Part shown: positions 1-8,520 of the stretch, piece by piece | Layout of the letters: each line of letters opens with the position of its first letter | How positions within the stretch are numbered: the stretch's first letter is position 1 | Assembly (NCBI RefSeq): GCF_009864005.1 | Contig: NZ_WEZQ01000001.1 | Location: forward strand, 248,001 to 312,000 | DNA from: Furfurilactobacillus milii | GTDB taxonomy: Bacteria; Bacillota; Bacilli; Lactobacillales; Lactobacillaceae | Direction of reading: 5' to 3' | Length of the DNA stretch: 64,000 nucleotides | Made by a program: the position numbers and the translations under genes | The notes under the pieces: model-generated | Seen by the model: only the letters and a program-made list of their open reading frames with translations | The model's database searches: none | What the model was told of the DNA's origin: nothing

Positions 1-2
1 TG

Positions 3-1124
3 ATGGCACCAACCACCACAATGTCTAGTTATTATGATGGTCATGTGACTAATGAAGAAATTGACTACTATAAAATGCGCGCGGGTGGTGTTGGCATGGT
101 AGTCGCCGAGGTTGCCAATGTTGTTCCTGGTGGGAAGGGATTTGAAGGCGAACTGTCAATTGCAGATGATAGCGACATTGACGGATTGGCAGAGATGGCT
201 CGTGCAATCAAACGGAACGGGACTAAGGCTGTGCTACAGATTTTTCATGCTGGACGAAAATCAAATTCACAGATTTTACGCGGCACGCAAACTGTCAGTG
301 CCAGTGCTGTGAAACCTAATCGCCCTGAAGATGCAGAAACACCAAGGGCGTTGTCCGAAACGGAAATTGAGTCAATTATTCAAGCATTTGCCAACGCAAC
401 TCATAGGGCAATTGAAGCAGGTTTCGATGGCGTTGAACTCCATGGCGCTAACACGTATCTATTGCAACAATTTTACTCACCGCATTCCAACCGCCGCGAA
501 GACCGTTGGGGCGGCAATCGTGACAAACGGATGAACTTTGCCAGAGCCGTTATTCAGTCCGTTCACAAGGTTATTTCCCAGGAAACGAATGGCAAGTTCT
601 TGCTAGGGTATCGGATTTCACCGGAAGAAATCGGCGAACCAGGTATTCGTTTGGACGACACGATGGCTTTTATCGAAATGCTGAGTGAGACACCAATTGA
701 CTATGTACACACCTCAATGGGATCGGCATGGCGCACTTCGTTGAATGACGCAACGGATAAGGAACCGATTTTGGACAAAATAGTTCGGCAGTTAGATGGC
801 CGTAAACCATTGATAAGCGTGGGCTCGATTGAAACGCCTGCTGATGCTGAGAAGGTGTTGGCTGCTGGCGCTAGTTTTGCTGCAATCGGTCGCGAAATGA
901 TTCGTGAACCGCAATGGTACGAAAAGGTTGCTGGGGATGATGAAGATAGTATTCGATACCGGATTTCACCGTTTGAAATGGACGAGTTGGGTATTCCAGT
1001 GGCGATGCAGCATTATTTAAAAGGTGCGTTTTATTCAGTTATGCACTTTAGTAATGATCACACACCGGTTGTGGACTATACGAATTCGGTCGCACCGATG
1101 GAAGGCTTTGAGAAGAAAATGTAA
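3..1124 (+). CDS. Old yellow enzyme family NADH:flavin oxidoreductase, 5' end outside window
   Basis: Flavin (FMN) TIM-barrel oxidoreductase that uses NAD(P)H to reduce enones, quinones or similar acceptors in the cytosol. The first visible residues MAPTTTMSS match the inner strand motif that follows about 25 N-terminal residues in this family, so the ATG at position 3 is internal and the true start lies left of the window. Family marks seen are FHAGRKS near residue 81, GVELHGANTYLLQQFYSP near 143 followed by an RREDRWGG stretch, and a C-terminal phosphate-binding SVGSIETP...AIGREMIREP region. The stop is 59 bases before a dehydrogenase gene on the same strand, so the two may be cotranscribed. 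The exact substrate cannot be told. Confidence 0.88.
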   Translation: MAPTTTMSSYYDGHVTNEEIDYYKMRAGGVGMVVAEVANVVPGGKGFEGELSIADDSDIDGLAEMARAIKRNGTKAVLQIFHAGRKSNSQILRGTQTVSASAVKPNRPEDAETPRALSETEIESIIQAFANATHRAIEAGFDGVELHGANTYLLQQFYSPHSNRREDRWGGNRDKRMNFARAVIQSVHKVISQETNGKFLLGYRISPEEIGEPGIRLDDTMAFIEMLSETPIDYVHTSMGSAWRTSLNDATDKEPILDKIVRQLDGRKPLISVGSIETPADAEKVLAAGASFAAIGREMIREPQWYEKVAGDDEDSIRYRISPFEMDELGIPVAMQHYLKGAFYSVMHFSNDHTPVVDYTNSVAPMEGFEKKM

Positions 1125-1159
1125 GGAACTAAATGGTCGGACAGAGTTCAGATCATTAA

Positions 1160-1969
<810 letters not shown>

Positions 1970-2045
1970 TATTCAAGGATTTAGATGAGATAGAAAAATG
2001 CGGACAGTATAAGTCTGACGTAGCGACAGAAGAGGGGTTTTGATT

Positions 2046-2912
2046 GTGAGTATTTTGATTGGATTGATTCCGGCAATTGCGTGGGGCATTTTGCCAATCG
2101 TGGTAACTAAAATTGGTGGAAAGCCTGTTAATCAGATTATTGGTACGACGTTTGGCACCTTTATTGTGGCCGTCATCACGTGGCTGTTCATTCGCCCGGC
2201 AATTGGCGTTGGTCAGTTTTGGCTGACTGTTTTGTCTGGTGCTTCTTGGGCGTTTGGACAGTATCTGCAGTACATGGCGTTTCAGCGGATCGGCGTTTCG
2301 AAGGCGATGCCAATTTCTACGGGGCTGCAATTAGTTGGCACGTCGTTGTTGGGGGTACTGGCATTCGGTGAATGGTCAGGATCAGTGGAGTTATTGATTG
2401 GCTTCATTGCGCTAGTAGTTATTGTTGTTGGCATTGTGCTAACGACAGTTGATGGTGCCAAACAAACGGATGAAAAACGGCCATCTATTGGCGTGACAAT
2501 TTTGATCTTCGCGCTATCCACCCTGGGGTATGTGGGCTACTCAGCCTTTCCACGTTTGGCAAACGTATCTGGATGGCAAGGATTCTTACCACAAGGATTG
2601 GGGATGGCCTTGATGGCACTTGTACTGACGCTTGTGACGGCTGGCCCGCACATTTTGAGCGAACGGGTTACGTGGATTAGCTTGATTGATGGTGTTGTTT
2701 TTTCCATTGCTGCGCTGACGTATCTGATTTCGGCTCAACGAAATGGCGTGGCCACTGGTTTCACACTTTCACAAATGAACGTTGTGTTGGCAACGCTTGG
2801 CGGCATCTTCATTTTACGTGAGCACCGCACTCCTCGAGGCTTAGTATGGACAGTTGTTGGTCTGCTATTGGTCGTGGTCGGTGGTGTCATGATTGGCAAC
2901 ATGGCCGTGTAA
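2046..2912 (+). CDS. glcU: GRP-family glucose uptake protein (GlcU type)
   Basis: Ten-helix membrane transporter of the glucose/ribose porter family, likely proton-coupled uptake of glucose without phosphorylation. The protein is hydrophobic throughout, opens with SILIGLIPAIAWGILPIVV and has the internal two-fold layout of this superfamily. A TTG at 2040 would also open the frame, but AGAGGGG at 2031-2037 sits only 2 bases from it and 8 bases from the GTG at 2046, so the GTG is chosen. Follows the glucose dehydrogenase gene on the same strand and would supply its free glucose. A bidirectional hairpin terminator follows at 2944-2992. Confidence 0.85.
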   Translation: MSILIGLIPAIAWGILPIVVTKIGGKPVNQIIGTTFGTFIVAVITWLFIRPAIGVGQFWLTVLSGASWAFGQYLQYMAFQRIGVSKAMPISTGLQLVGTSLLGVLAFGEWSGSVELLIGFIALVVIVVGIVLTTVDGAKQTDEKRPSIGVTILIFALSTLGYVGYSAFPRLANVSGWQGFLPQGLGMALMALVLTLVTAGPHILSERVTWISLIDGVVFSIAALTYLISAQRNGVATGFTLSQMNVVLATLGGIFILREHRTPRGLVWTVVGLLLVVVGGVMIGNMAV

Positions 2913-2943
2913 TGAGTAGTTGACGATTGATTAAGACAAAAGA

Positions 2944-2992
2944 AAACAACGGTTTGATTTCGCGTGATAAACGTCAAATCAAACCGTTGTTT
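2944..2992. terminator. Bidirectional terminator between glcU and hxlR-type gene
   Basis: A perfect 17-bp stem (2944-2960 with 2976-2992) with a 15-base loop lies between two convergent genes. A-rich and T-rich flanks allow it to work for both strands. Confidence 0.85.
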
Positions 2993-2995
2993 GCG

Positions 2996-3376
2996 TTAAT
3001 TTTCATAGCCGTCATGATCTGGGAAAAGCAATGAGGCGTTTTGCCCCTGCGATTGAAGAATCTTAATTCGATCCTCGCCCCATTCCGACATGGCAATAAG
3101 AACGTTATTCAGCGTTTTACCGTATTCGGTCACGCTATATTCAACGTGCGGCGGCACTTCGTTGAATACTTTCCGGGTGACGATGCCGTCATGTTCCAGC
3201 TCACGCAGCTGTTCAGTCAGAACTTTAGGCGAAATACCGGTGACGTTGCGACGAATATCGGCGGTCCGCATCGGCCCGTGCCCTAGGTGGCATAAAATGA
3301 GCGGTTTCCATTTATTTCCCATGACGGCTAGTGTGGCTTGAACACCGTTTTTGTAGATTGGTTCAGCTTCACTCAT
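2996..3376 (-). CDS. HxlR-family winged-helix transcriptional regulator
   Basis: Regulator of 126 residues with the HxlR winged helix: GNKWKPLILCHLGHGPMRTADI near residues 20-41 (family signature GGKWTLLIL), then the recognition segment ISPKVLTEQLRELE and a wing with EYSVTEYGKTL. These proteins usually sense quinones, aldehydes or disulfide stress and repress a neighbouring gene. It is divergent from the SDR gene at 3582 with about 205 bases between, which is the expected target arrangement. Start ATG has GAGGAG about 11 bases upstream. No conserved Cys is present near the N-terminus (cf. Cys6 of YodB), so the redox-sensing mode is open. Confidence 0.9.
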   Translation of the reverse strand: MSEAEPIYKNGVQATLAVMGNKWKPLILCHLGHGPMRTADIRRNVTGISPKVLTEQLRELEHDGIVTRKVFNEVPPHVEYSVTEYGKTLNNVLIAMSEWGEDRIKILQSQGQNASLLFPDHDGYEN

Positions 3377-3517
3377 ACGTTAATTTGCTCCTCATCTATT
3401 ATGGCATGAATGCTACACCACTTACGTTTAAAAATAAAACGAAAAAGTTAGACCTGCCAAACGGCGCTGGGGCACAAAACTTACCTGAAAGTGCATTAGT
3501 TAGGTCAAAGTGCGTAA

Positions 3518-3545
3518 TTGTTTGCTTAAAAAAACCGGGTATATT
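3518..3545 (+). promoter_or_regulatory. Promoter of the SDR-ABM operon
   Basis: TTGTTT at 3518-3523, a 16-base spacer, and TATATT at 3540-3545, 36 bases before the SDR start. Just upstream (3479-3506) an ACTTACCT...TTAGGTC pair with imperfect symmetry could be the HxlR operator; that part is weak. Confidence 0.55.
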
Positions 3546-3581
3546 GAATGTCATCAGGTTAAGGAAATGAGGTAATGAAAA

Positions 3582-4331
3582 ATGGACAATGTTCGTGGAA
3601 AAGTTGTTGTTATTACAGGCGCTTCTAGTGGTATCGGTGCCAAAACGGCGACGCTATTAGCACAACGTGGAGCAAAGTTGGTTCTGGCTGCACGGCGGGA
3701 GCAGGCATTAACAGAACTTGCCAGTCAATTGACGCAAACCTATCAGGCAACGGTTATCTATAAGGTGACGGATGTAACAAACGCAGATGCCGTACAGGCG
3801 TTGTTGACGTTTGCTAAAACACAATTGGGGCGGGTTGACGTGTTGTTCAACAATGCTGGTTTGATGCCGGTCTCGATGTTGCGGGAAGGTAAGCTCAGTG
3901 AGTGGGAAGCGATGATCGATATCAATTTGAAAGGCGCACTCTACGGTATTCGGGCTGCGTTACCAATCATGGAAGCGCAACACAGCGGTCAAATCATTAC
4001 AACAGATTCGGTAGCTGGGCACTTTGTCGGCGCCGGCTCTGCGGTTTATTCAGGCACCAAGTTTGCTATGCGTGCCATTATGGAAGGCTTGCGGGTAGAA
4101 GAAATCGGCAAAGGCATCAAGTCAACACTGATTTCACCCGGACACGCGCAAACAGCGCTGGCTTCCACGATTTCAGATCCAGAACTACGTGCGGCCGTGC
4201 TTAAAAGCGAGTCTGAGACTGGCTTGACGGCTGAAGATGTAGCGAATGCGGTGGTTTATGCAATTGACACACCGGAGAATGTTGGCATTAATGAAGTAGT
4301 GCTAAGGTCAACGGAACAGCGTGATTATTAA
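3582..4331 (+). CDS. SDR-family oxidoreductase
   Basis: Classical short-chain dehydrogenase of 249 residues. TGASSGIGAKTA at residues 12-23 binds NAD(P), NNAGLMP lies near 90, the catalytic Ser is in TTDSVAGH near 139 and the catalytic pair is in YSGTKFAMR near 153. The C-terminal part (PENVGINEVVLRSTEQ) resembles the YdfG/serine-dehydrogenase-like clade often annotated as acting on 3-hydroxy acids or small carbonyls. Start ATG follows an AAGGAAATGAGGT ribosome site. It shares a promoter with the ABM gene 12 bases downstream and is probably controlled by the divergent HxlR regulator, which points to carbonyl or quinone detoxification. Substrate unknown. Confidence 0.85.
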   Translation: MDNVRGKVVVITGASSGIGAKTATLLAQRGAKLVLAARREQALTELASQLTQTYQATVIYKVTDVTNADAVQALLTFAKTQLGRVDVLFNNAGLMPVSMLREGKLSEWEAMIDINLKGALYGIRAALPIMEAQHSGQIITTDSVAGHFVGAGSAVYSGTKFAMRAIMEGLRVEEIGKGIKSTLISPGHAQTALASTISDPELRAAVLKSESETGLTAEDVANAVVYAIDTPENVGINEVVLRSTEQRDY

Positions 4332-4343
4332 GGAGAATATGAC

Positions 4344-4961
4344 ATGAAAACAATTTTTGCAACAGTCCACGTGAAACCAGGGGAGGAAGATAACTTTATC
4401 AAAGCTGCAACACGTCTAGTGAGTGGTACTAGAAGCGAGCCTGGAAATGAGCAATTCAACCTGTACCATGGCATTGACTGCCCGAGTGATTTTATTTTTA
4501 CAGAGGTTTATAAGAACGAATCAGCGATTGAGAATCACCGCAACGCCAATCATTTTCAAATTTTTTTGGCGCGGCTAGCTGACGTTTCTAATGCCCCGAT
4601 GGATGTCATGATTTTTAATGGCGTTGGCAAAGACAATGATGAAGTTAATGAGGAGAATATAAAGATGATTACGATTAATGCAACGGTTTATGTGAAGGAA
4701 AATCAATTGAAAGCCTACGATGAGTTAGCACAAACGTTGATCCGTGGAACTCGAAACGAAAGGGGCAACCTTCGTTATGATATGTACCAATCTATGGAAC
4801 GCCCAGGAGAATTTATCTTTATTGAACAATATGCAAATCAAGCAGCATTAGACGCTCATCATGAGGCAGATCATTTTACAACATTTTTGAAAATGGTAGA
4901 ACCTTTGCTAGCTAAAGAAATGGACGTGGCCGTTTTTAGAGCGTTACCCGAAAAAGAATAG
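4344..4961 (+). CDS. Tandem two-domain ABM-family putative quinol monooxygenase
   Basis: Two complete antibiotic-biosynthesis-monooxygenase (ABM, dimeric ferredoxin-like) domains in one chain: residues 1-95 and 108-205. Each has the family order: beta strand (IFATVHVK / INATVYVK), RGTRNERGN-like turn, YxxxxCP or MERPGEFIF strand, and the HxxxxHF motif (NHRNANHFQIFL and DAHHEADHFTTFL). Single ABM proteins are normally about 95-105 residues and act as homodimers, so this chain may be a built-in dimer. A ribosome site plus ATG lies inside the linker (see the entry at 4651). Cotranscribed with the SDR gene; quinone or aldehyde stress is the likely context. No cofactor is needed in this family. 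Confidence 0.85.
   Translation: MKTIFATVHVKPGEEDNFIKAATRLVSGTRSEPGNEQFNLYHGIDCPSDFIFTEVYKNESAIENHRNANHFQIFLARLADVSNAPMDVMIFNGVGKDNDEVNEENIKMITINATVYVKENQLKAYDELAQTLIRGTRNERGNLRYDMYQSMERPGEFIFIEQYANQAALDAHHEADHFTTFLKMVEPLLAKEMDVAVFRALPEKE
4651..4667 (+). promoter_or_regulatory. Internal ribosome site and in-frame ATG inside the double ABM gene
   Basis: AGGAGAATAT at 4651-4660 stands 4 bases before an in-frame ATG at 4665 (codon 108 of the fused gene). The same AGGAGAATAT precedes the first domain's ATG at 4344. The linker residues EENIK are thus a translated ribosome site, left from an ancestral separate second gene; a 98-residue single-domain product could still be made. Confidence 0.65.
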
Positions 4962-5055
4962 TAAGGAAGATAATTTCAAGGGCAGTTTGCAAATGAAACA
5001 ATAATTAAGCCAAATAGTCATCATTAGAAAAAAATATGGGTTTGCGAGGCATCCG

Positions 5056-5087
5056 TTTAAGCCCGCTTTAAGTTGAAACTGTATAAT
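5056..5087 (+). promoter_or_regulatory. htrA promoter with CiaR-type direct repeat
   Basis: TTTAAG at 5056-5061 and again at 5067-5072 with exactly 5 bases between, followed 9 bases later by TATAAT (5082-5087). TTTAAG-N5-TTTAAG is the published CiaR recognition motif in streptococci, where it also sits about 10 bases before the -10 box and drives htrA. No good separate -35 is present, as expected for an activated promoter. Confidence 0.7.
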
Positions 5088-5111
5088 GGTCTCTGTAGAG
5101 TAATCAATTTT

Positions 5112-5146
5112 TAGAGGAGGTAAGCGATTTTTCGCAAAAGCCTATG
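5112..5146 (+). promoter_or_regulatory. htrA: htrA ribosome site with hairpin in the spacer
   Basis: AGAGGAGG at 5113-5120 is 23 bases from the only usable ATG (5144); no ATG, GTG or TTG lies in frame between. A GCGA-TTTT-TCGC hairpin (5124-5135) fills the gap and would shorten the effective spacing to about 11 bases. Confidence 0.5.
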
Positions 5147-6454
5147 GATTATAATGACGAGAATAAGCAAACAGGTGGGCAAGGACCACAACGTCCACGC
5201 AAATCGAATTCAGGTTTAGTGAAGGTTGGTATTGTTGGCTTAGTTGCCGGATTATTAGGTGGCGGTATTGCTTATGGGGGTGCCTCTGCCCTGAATAACA
5301 ATAATAATGGCGATACGTCATATAAAAATGGTACGACTAAGGTAGCCAATGTCACTGTAAAGAGCAACTCCGACGCTACGAAGGCCTTTAGCAAGGTTAA
5401 GGGCGCAGTTGTTTCGGTTGTTAACATGCAGAAGCAGTCATCTTCGAGTGATAGCGAAGGTTTGTACGGTATCTTTGGTGGTGGCTCATCATCAAATTCG
5501 AATGGTAATAATTCGGATTCCTCATCTAGTAAATCATCTTTGGAAACTGCCAGTGAAGGTTCTGGGGTTGTTTATAAGAAATCCGGAAATGATGCCTATA
5601 TTGTGACGAACAATCACGTGGTCTCTGGTTCCAGTGCTTTGGAAATCATTCTCAGCAACGGGAAGAAGATTTCAGGTAAGCTGGTCGGCACGGATTCAAC
5701 GACCGATTTAGCCGTTATCCGTGTGGATGCTAAGTATATCAACACGGTTGCTCAATTCGGTGATTCCACTGCGATTCAGGCTGGACAATCTGTCTTAGCC
5801 ATCGGGTCACCACTTGGGTCACAGTATGCAACGTCAGTGACTGAAGGGATTATTTCAGCTAAGAAACGAACGGTGCCAGTAGAAGATGAATCTGGTAATC
5901 AAACTGGGGATGCGACCGTTATTCAAACGGACGCAGCAATCAACCCTGGCAACTCTGGTGGGGCATTGATCAACTTATCTGGTCAGGTCATCGGTATCAA
6001 CTCGATGAAGTTGGCGTCATCTTCGAGTGGTACGTCGGTTGAAGGGATTGGATTTGCGATTCCTTCTAACGAAGTTGTGTCCATCATTAATCAGTTAATT
6101 ACGAATGGTAAGGTTATTCGTCCAGCGTTGGGTGTCGGACTTGTGGATCTTTCAAACGTCGACAGTACCAGCCAAAAGAATACTTTGAAGCTGCCAAGCA
6201 GTGTAACTGGCGGTGTTGTGCTAGTTAATATTTACAACAATTCGGCTGCTGAAAAGTCCGGCCTGAAGAAGTACGATGTTATTACCGAGATAGATGGTAC
6301 CAAGGTAACGTCACAAGCAGACTTACGTGATGTGCTTTATAACCATAAGATTGGGGATAAAGTTTCCGTTAAATACTATCGTGATGGTCAACAAAAGACC
6401 GGTACGATAACGTTGAGCGAGAGTACGAGTCAATTAAGTAGTTCAAGCAAGTAG
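5144..6454 (+). CDS. htrA: HtrA/DegP-like membrane-anchored serine protease
   Basis: Surface quality-control protease that degrades misfolded exported proteins. Residues 1-25 are cytosolic and polar, about 26-50 form one transmembrane anchor (VGIVGLVAGLLGGGIAYGG), and a long Ser/Asn-rich linker (about 105-130) leads to the trypsin-like domain. The catalytic triad is visible: His in TNNHVVSG near 158, Asp in TTDLAVI near 188, Ser in NPGNSGGALIN near 272. A single PDZ domain covers about 335-425. Length (436) is normal for a Gram-positive HtrA. Regulated by the TTTAAG repeat upstream. In relatives htrA ends the walRK operon; here it stands alone after unrelated genes, but is still followed by rlmH. 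Confidence 0.95.
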   Translation: MDYNDENKQTGGQGPQRPRKSNSGLVKVGIVGLVAGLLGGGIAYGGASALNNNNNGDTSYKNGTTKVANVTVKSNSDATKAFSKVKGAVVSVVNMQKQSSSSDSEGLYGIFGGGSSSNSNGNNSDSSSSKSSLETASEGSGVVYKKSGNDAYIVTNNHVVSGSSALEIILSNGKKISGKLVGTDSTTDLAVIRVDAKYINTVAQFGDSTAIQAGQSVLAIGSPLGSQYATSVTEGIISAKKRTVPVEDESGNQTGDATVIQTDAAINPGNSGGALINLSGQVIGINSMKLASSSSGTSVEGIGFAIPSNEVVSIINQLITNGKVIRPALGVGLVDLSNVDSTSQKNTLKLPSSVTGGVVLVNIYNNSAAEKSGLKKYDVITEIDGTKVTSQADLRDVLYNHKIGDKVSVKYYRDGQQKTGTITLSESTSQLSSSSK

Positions 6455-6461
6455 ATCTTTT

Positions 6462-6492
6462 AAAGAGTAATTGTGGAAAACAATTACTCTTT
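6462..6492 (+). terminator. htrA terminator
   Basis: A perfect 13-bp stem (6462-6474 with 6480-6492), GGAAA loop, ending in a T-run, begins 8 bases after the htrA stop. Confidence 0.92.
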
Positions 6493-6712
6493 TTTTGTGT
6501 CTTCGGGGATTTCACAAACTCAAATCGAATCATGATAATCATTTCCTGGGAAATTTGATTACTTTCTATTTAGTCTAAACGACTGGTATGGGTGTATTTA
6601 TAAGCTTTTTTTATCTATAATTAGGTGGTAAACAATCCACAAATGAATAATGTAATGTATACTTTTGAAAACGAGAAAGTCACGGAATGTGGGATAAAAC
6701 AACGAAACGTGG

Positions 6713-7318
6713 TGTGGATAAACTGTCTTTATACAGAATAAAGTGTAAATATGCAGGATTAATTCTGCATAATAATCACCGTCACGTAAACAGCATTCTG
6801 CAGTTATCGTTTAGTTAGCTGGTGTCCAATTTGGAAAACCGAATGTTTTCCTGGGACATTACCCATTTTCGGCAAATTGCCCCATAAAAACATCGAGTTT
6901 TCCGAACAAACTAAGCCATGAAAAATAAAGTGGTTCGTTTCGGAAAATGCAATGAAAAAATTGTTTTGCACAGGTGTGGATAACTATGTGGAAAACTGTG
7001 GATAAGTTTGTGAATTGGAGATAAATGCCGAAAACTAAGGATTTCGAAACAGTGGGAAAAGTTATCCACAGGTCAAAAAAGTGCAGTGGATAAGTGGTCA
7101 TAAAAACCTCTGTTCGATTTTAAAACCCTTTATTATCAATGGCTACGGGCTGCGTGTTCGTGTGAAGATGCCTTGTGGATAACTGTGGATAACTTTTATT
7201 CACAGGTTAAAATGACAGCGTCACATAGCGTCGCAAAATCGATTATTTTTGGTAAAGAAAGTTAAGGAAAAGTAAAAGCTGTGGATAACTTTTTCATAAC
7301 AGATGTGCTTGTGGATGA
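6713..7318 (+). other. Cluster of DnaA boxes (origin-like or DnaA-titrating locus)
   Basis: In the 0.9 kb gap between htrA and rlmH there are seven perfect TGTGGATAA/TTATCCACA nonamers at 6713, 6975, 6997, 7062 (reverse), 7174, 7184 and 7280, plus one-mismatch copies at 6987, 7085, 7196 (reverse) and 7310. Several are spaced 10-12 bases apart (6975/6987/6997 and 7174/7184), as in DnaA filament sites, and nearly all face the same way. The block is AT-rich with no believable gene. Either a secondary DnaA-box cluster or part of an origin; dnaA itself is not in the window. No other element was recognised in 6493-6712. Confidence 0.85.
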
Positions 7319-7348
7319 AAACAAAATTTAGAAACGGAGTATATACAC

Positions 7349-7828
7349 GTGAATATCAAGATTATTGGTGTTGGAAAACTGAAAGAAAAGTATTTTAAGC
7401 AGGGCATTGCCGAATATGCGAAACGTTTGTCTAAGTTTTGTAAGTTTGAAATTGTCGAAGTTGCGGACGAAAAAGCTCCCGAATCTTTAAGCCAGTCCGA
7501 AATGGATACGGTTATGGCTAAAGAGGGGGAGCGAATTCTGGATCATATTAAAGATAAGGAATATGTCTATGCGTTGGCTATTTTAGGCAAGGAACGGACA
7601 TCAGAGGCGTTTGCCAAGGAAATAGAGGACTTAGGGACGTACGGACATTCTGACATAACGTTCGTTATCGGCGGTTCACTGGGGCTGACACCCGCAGTTT
7701 TGAAGCGTGCGAACGCACAAATTTCGTTTGGTAAGTTTACGCTACCACATCAGCTGATGCGTCTAGTGCTGAGTGAGCAGATCTACAGGGCATTTATGAT
7801 TAACTCGGGTAGTCCATACCATAAGTGA
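7349..7828 (+). CDS. rlmH: 23S rRNA (pseudouridine1915-N3)-methyltransferase RlmH
   Basis: SPOUT-class methyltransferase that methylates pseudouridine 1915 of 23S rRNA on the 70S ribosome using S-adenosylmethionine. Length of 159 is exactly the family norm. The trefoil-knot SAM motif FVIGGSLGL is at about 109-117, and the conserved tail [13 protein letters not shown]...YHK ends the protein. Start is GTG at 7349 with an ACGGAG site 9 bases upstream, giving [15 protein letters not shown], typical of the family. The gene sits alone after the DnaA-box block. Its 3' end is the place where SCC elements integrate in staphylococci; see the att-like entry. Confidence 0.97.
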   Translation: MNIKIIGVGKLKEKYFKQGIAEYAKRLSKFCKFEIVEVADEKAPESLSQSEMDTVMAKEGERILDHIKDKEYVYALAILGKERTSEAFAKEIEDLGTYGHSDITFVIGGSLGLTPAVLKRANAQISFGKFTLPHQLMRLVLSEQIYRAFMINSGSPYHK

Positions 7829-7833
7829 TGCGG
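7814..7833 (+). other. SCC-type attachment-like sequence at the 3' end of rlmH
   Basis: The last codons of rlmH and following bases contain CATAAGTGATGCGG, which closely resembles the rlmH (orfX) attachment site used by staphylococcal SCC elements. Part of the match is forced by the conserved Tyr-His-Lys-stop tail; the bases after the stop are not. No second copy and no Ccr recombinase gene were found in the window. Confidence 0.35.
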
Positions 7834-7935
7834 CTCATTGTTTCCAATACAGGTGTCCTGAATTTAAAGTGACACATTTCGAGTAGCTTCCTCATAGAAA
7901 CAGACAGTTGCTCTTCGAGTAGATGCACGCAACAT

Positions 7936-8298
7936 CTATAGGTAAATGCCTTTTCCCTTCAGGTTATTAAGACATTCCCGCAGGTAGGCTTCGTTATGTT
8001 CGGGATAAATTGGCGCGGTTAACGGAACTTTTTCTAAGTTGCTATAGGGAGGACAGTTTTGCCCTCGGTATGCAGGATTGCACCACTTAGAATCTGGTTT
8101 GTAGCCGCGTTTTTTCATTTCAGTCATGACCAGCATGTGGAATTGATATAACTTGTATGGCGAATGAGTAAAAACATAATTGACGGTTGCGTGTTTTTTG
8201 CCCCAGCCCTTTCCCCGTAACGCGGCTATTTCACGATGCTGCCCTAGTAGTTGCTGTCGGGGTAGTTTACTGATTAACGCTTCATGCCAAAGTCTCAA
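7936..8298 (-). CDS. Pyrimidine dimer DNA glycosylase family protein
   Basis: Small (120 residues) protein of the family related to phage T4 endonuclease V, which cuts the glycosidic bond at UV-induced pyrimidine dimers. The N-terminus MRLWHEALISKLPRQQLLGQHRE is split here as LPRQQLLGQHRE (12-23), followed by ALRGKGWGKKHATVNYVF, all highly conserved in the bacterial group. The catalytic residue in T4 EndoV is the N-terminal Thr, which is not conserved in this branch, so activity is inferred from family. The start is TTG at 8298 with GGGAGG 9 bases upstream. Convergent with rlmH; stands alone on the minus strand. Confidence 0.8.
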   Translation of the reverse strand: MRLWHEALISKLPRQQLLGQHREIAALRGKGWGKKHATVNYVFTHSPYKLYQFHMLVMTEMKKRGYKPDSKWCNPAYRGQNCPPYSNLEKVPLTAPIYPEHNEAYLRECLNNLKGKGIYL

Positions 8299-8411
8299 GG
8301 TAATTATCCTCCCGTAAAATCAATGTGTTGAGGATGAAAAGTATCATTTTTCAGCGATTAAAAATATCGATACAAGTGCTTTAACTTCACTAAAATATAT
8401 AACGGTCAGAC

Positions 8412-8425
8412 TAGTTTACAAACTA
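8412..8425. promoter_or_regulatory. Small palindrome upstream of the DUF3841 gene
   Basis: TAGTTT-AC-AAACTA forms a perfect 6+2+6 palindrome about 100 bases before the DUF3841 start. It could be an operator; no clear promoter hexamers pin it down. Confidence 0.3.
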
Positions 8426-8520
8426 ATCAGCCTCTAAGACCTTAGCTCCCTAGCTGTTAGGTGGTTTATAAAATTAATGGTAAGTACCGGCTAAAGATTT
8501 TTGCTAGAGGATTAATACTT

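Noticed and set aside
2040-2912. TTG at 2040 as glcU start
   Set aside because: It is 2 bases from the ribosome site; the GTG at 2046 has normal spacing.
6859-7101. An 80-codon minus-strand frame inside the DnaA-box block
   Set aside because: It arises from TTATCCACA-type repeats, has no ribosome site and an unlikely composition.
6713-7318. Calling the DnaA-box cluster the chromosomal origin
   Set aside because: dnaA and dnaN are absent, and no clear unwinding element or DnaA-trio was identified, so only a DnaA-binding cluster is claimed.
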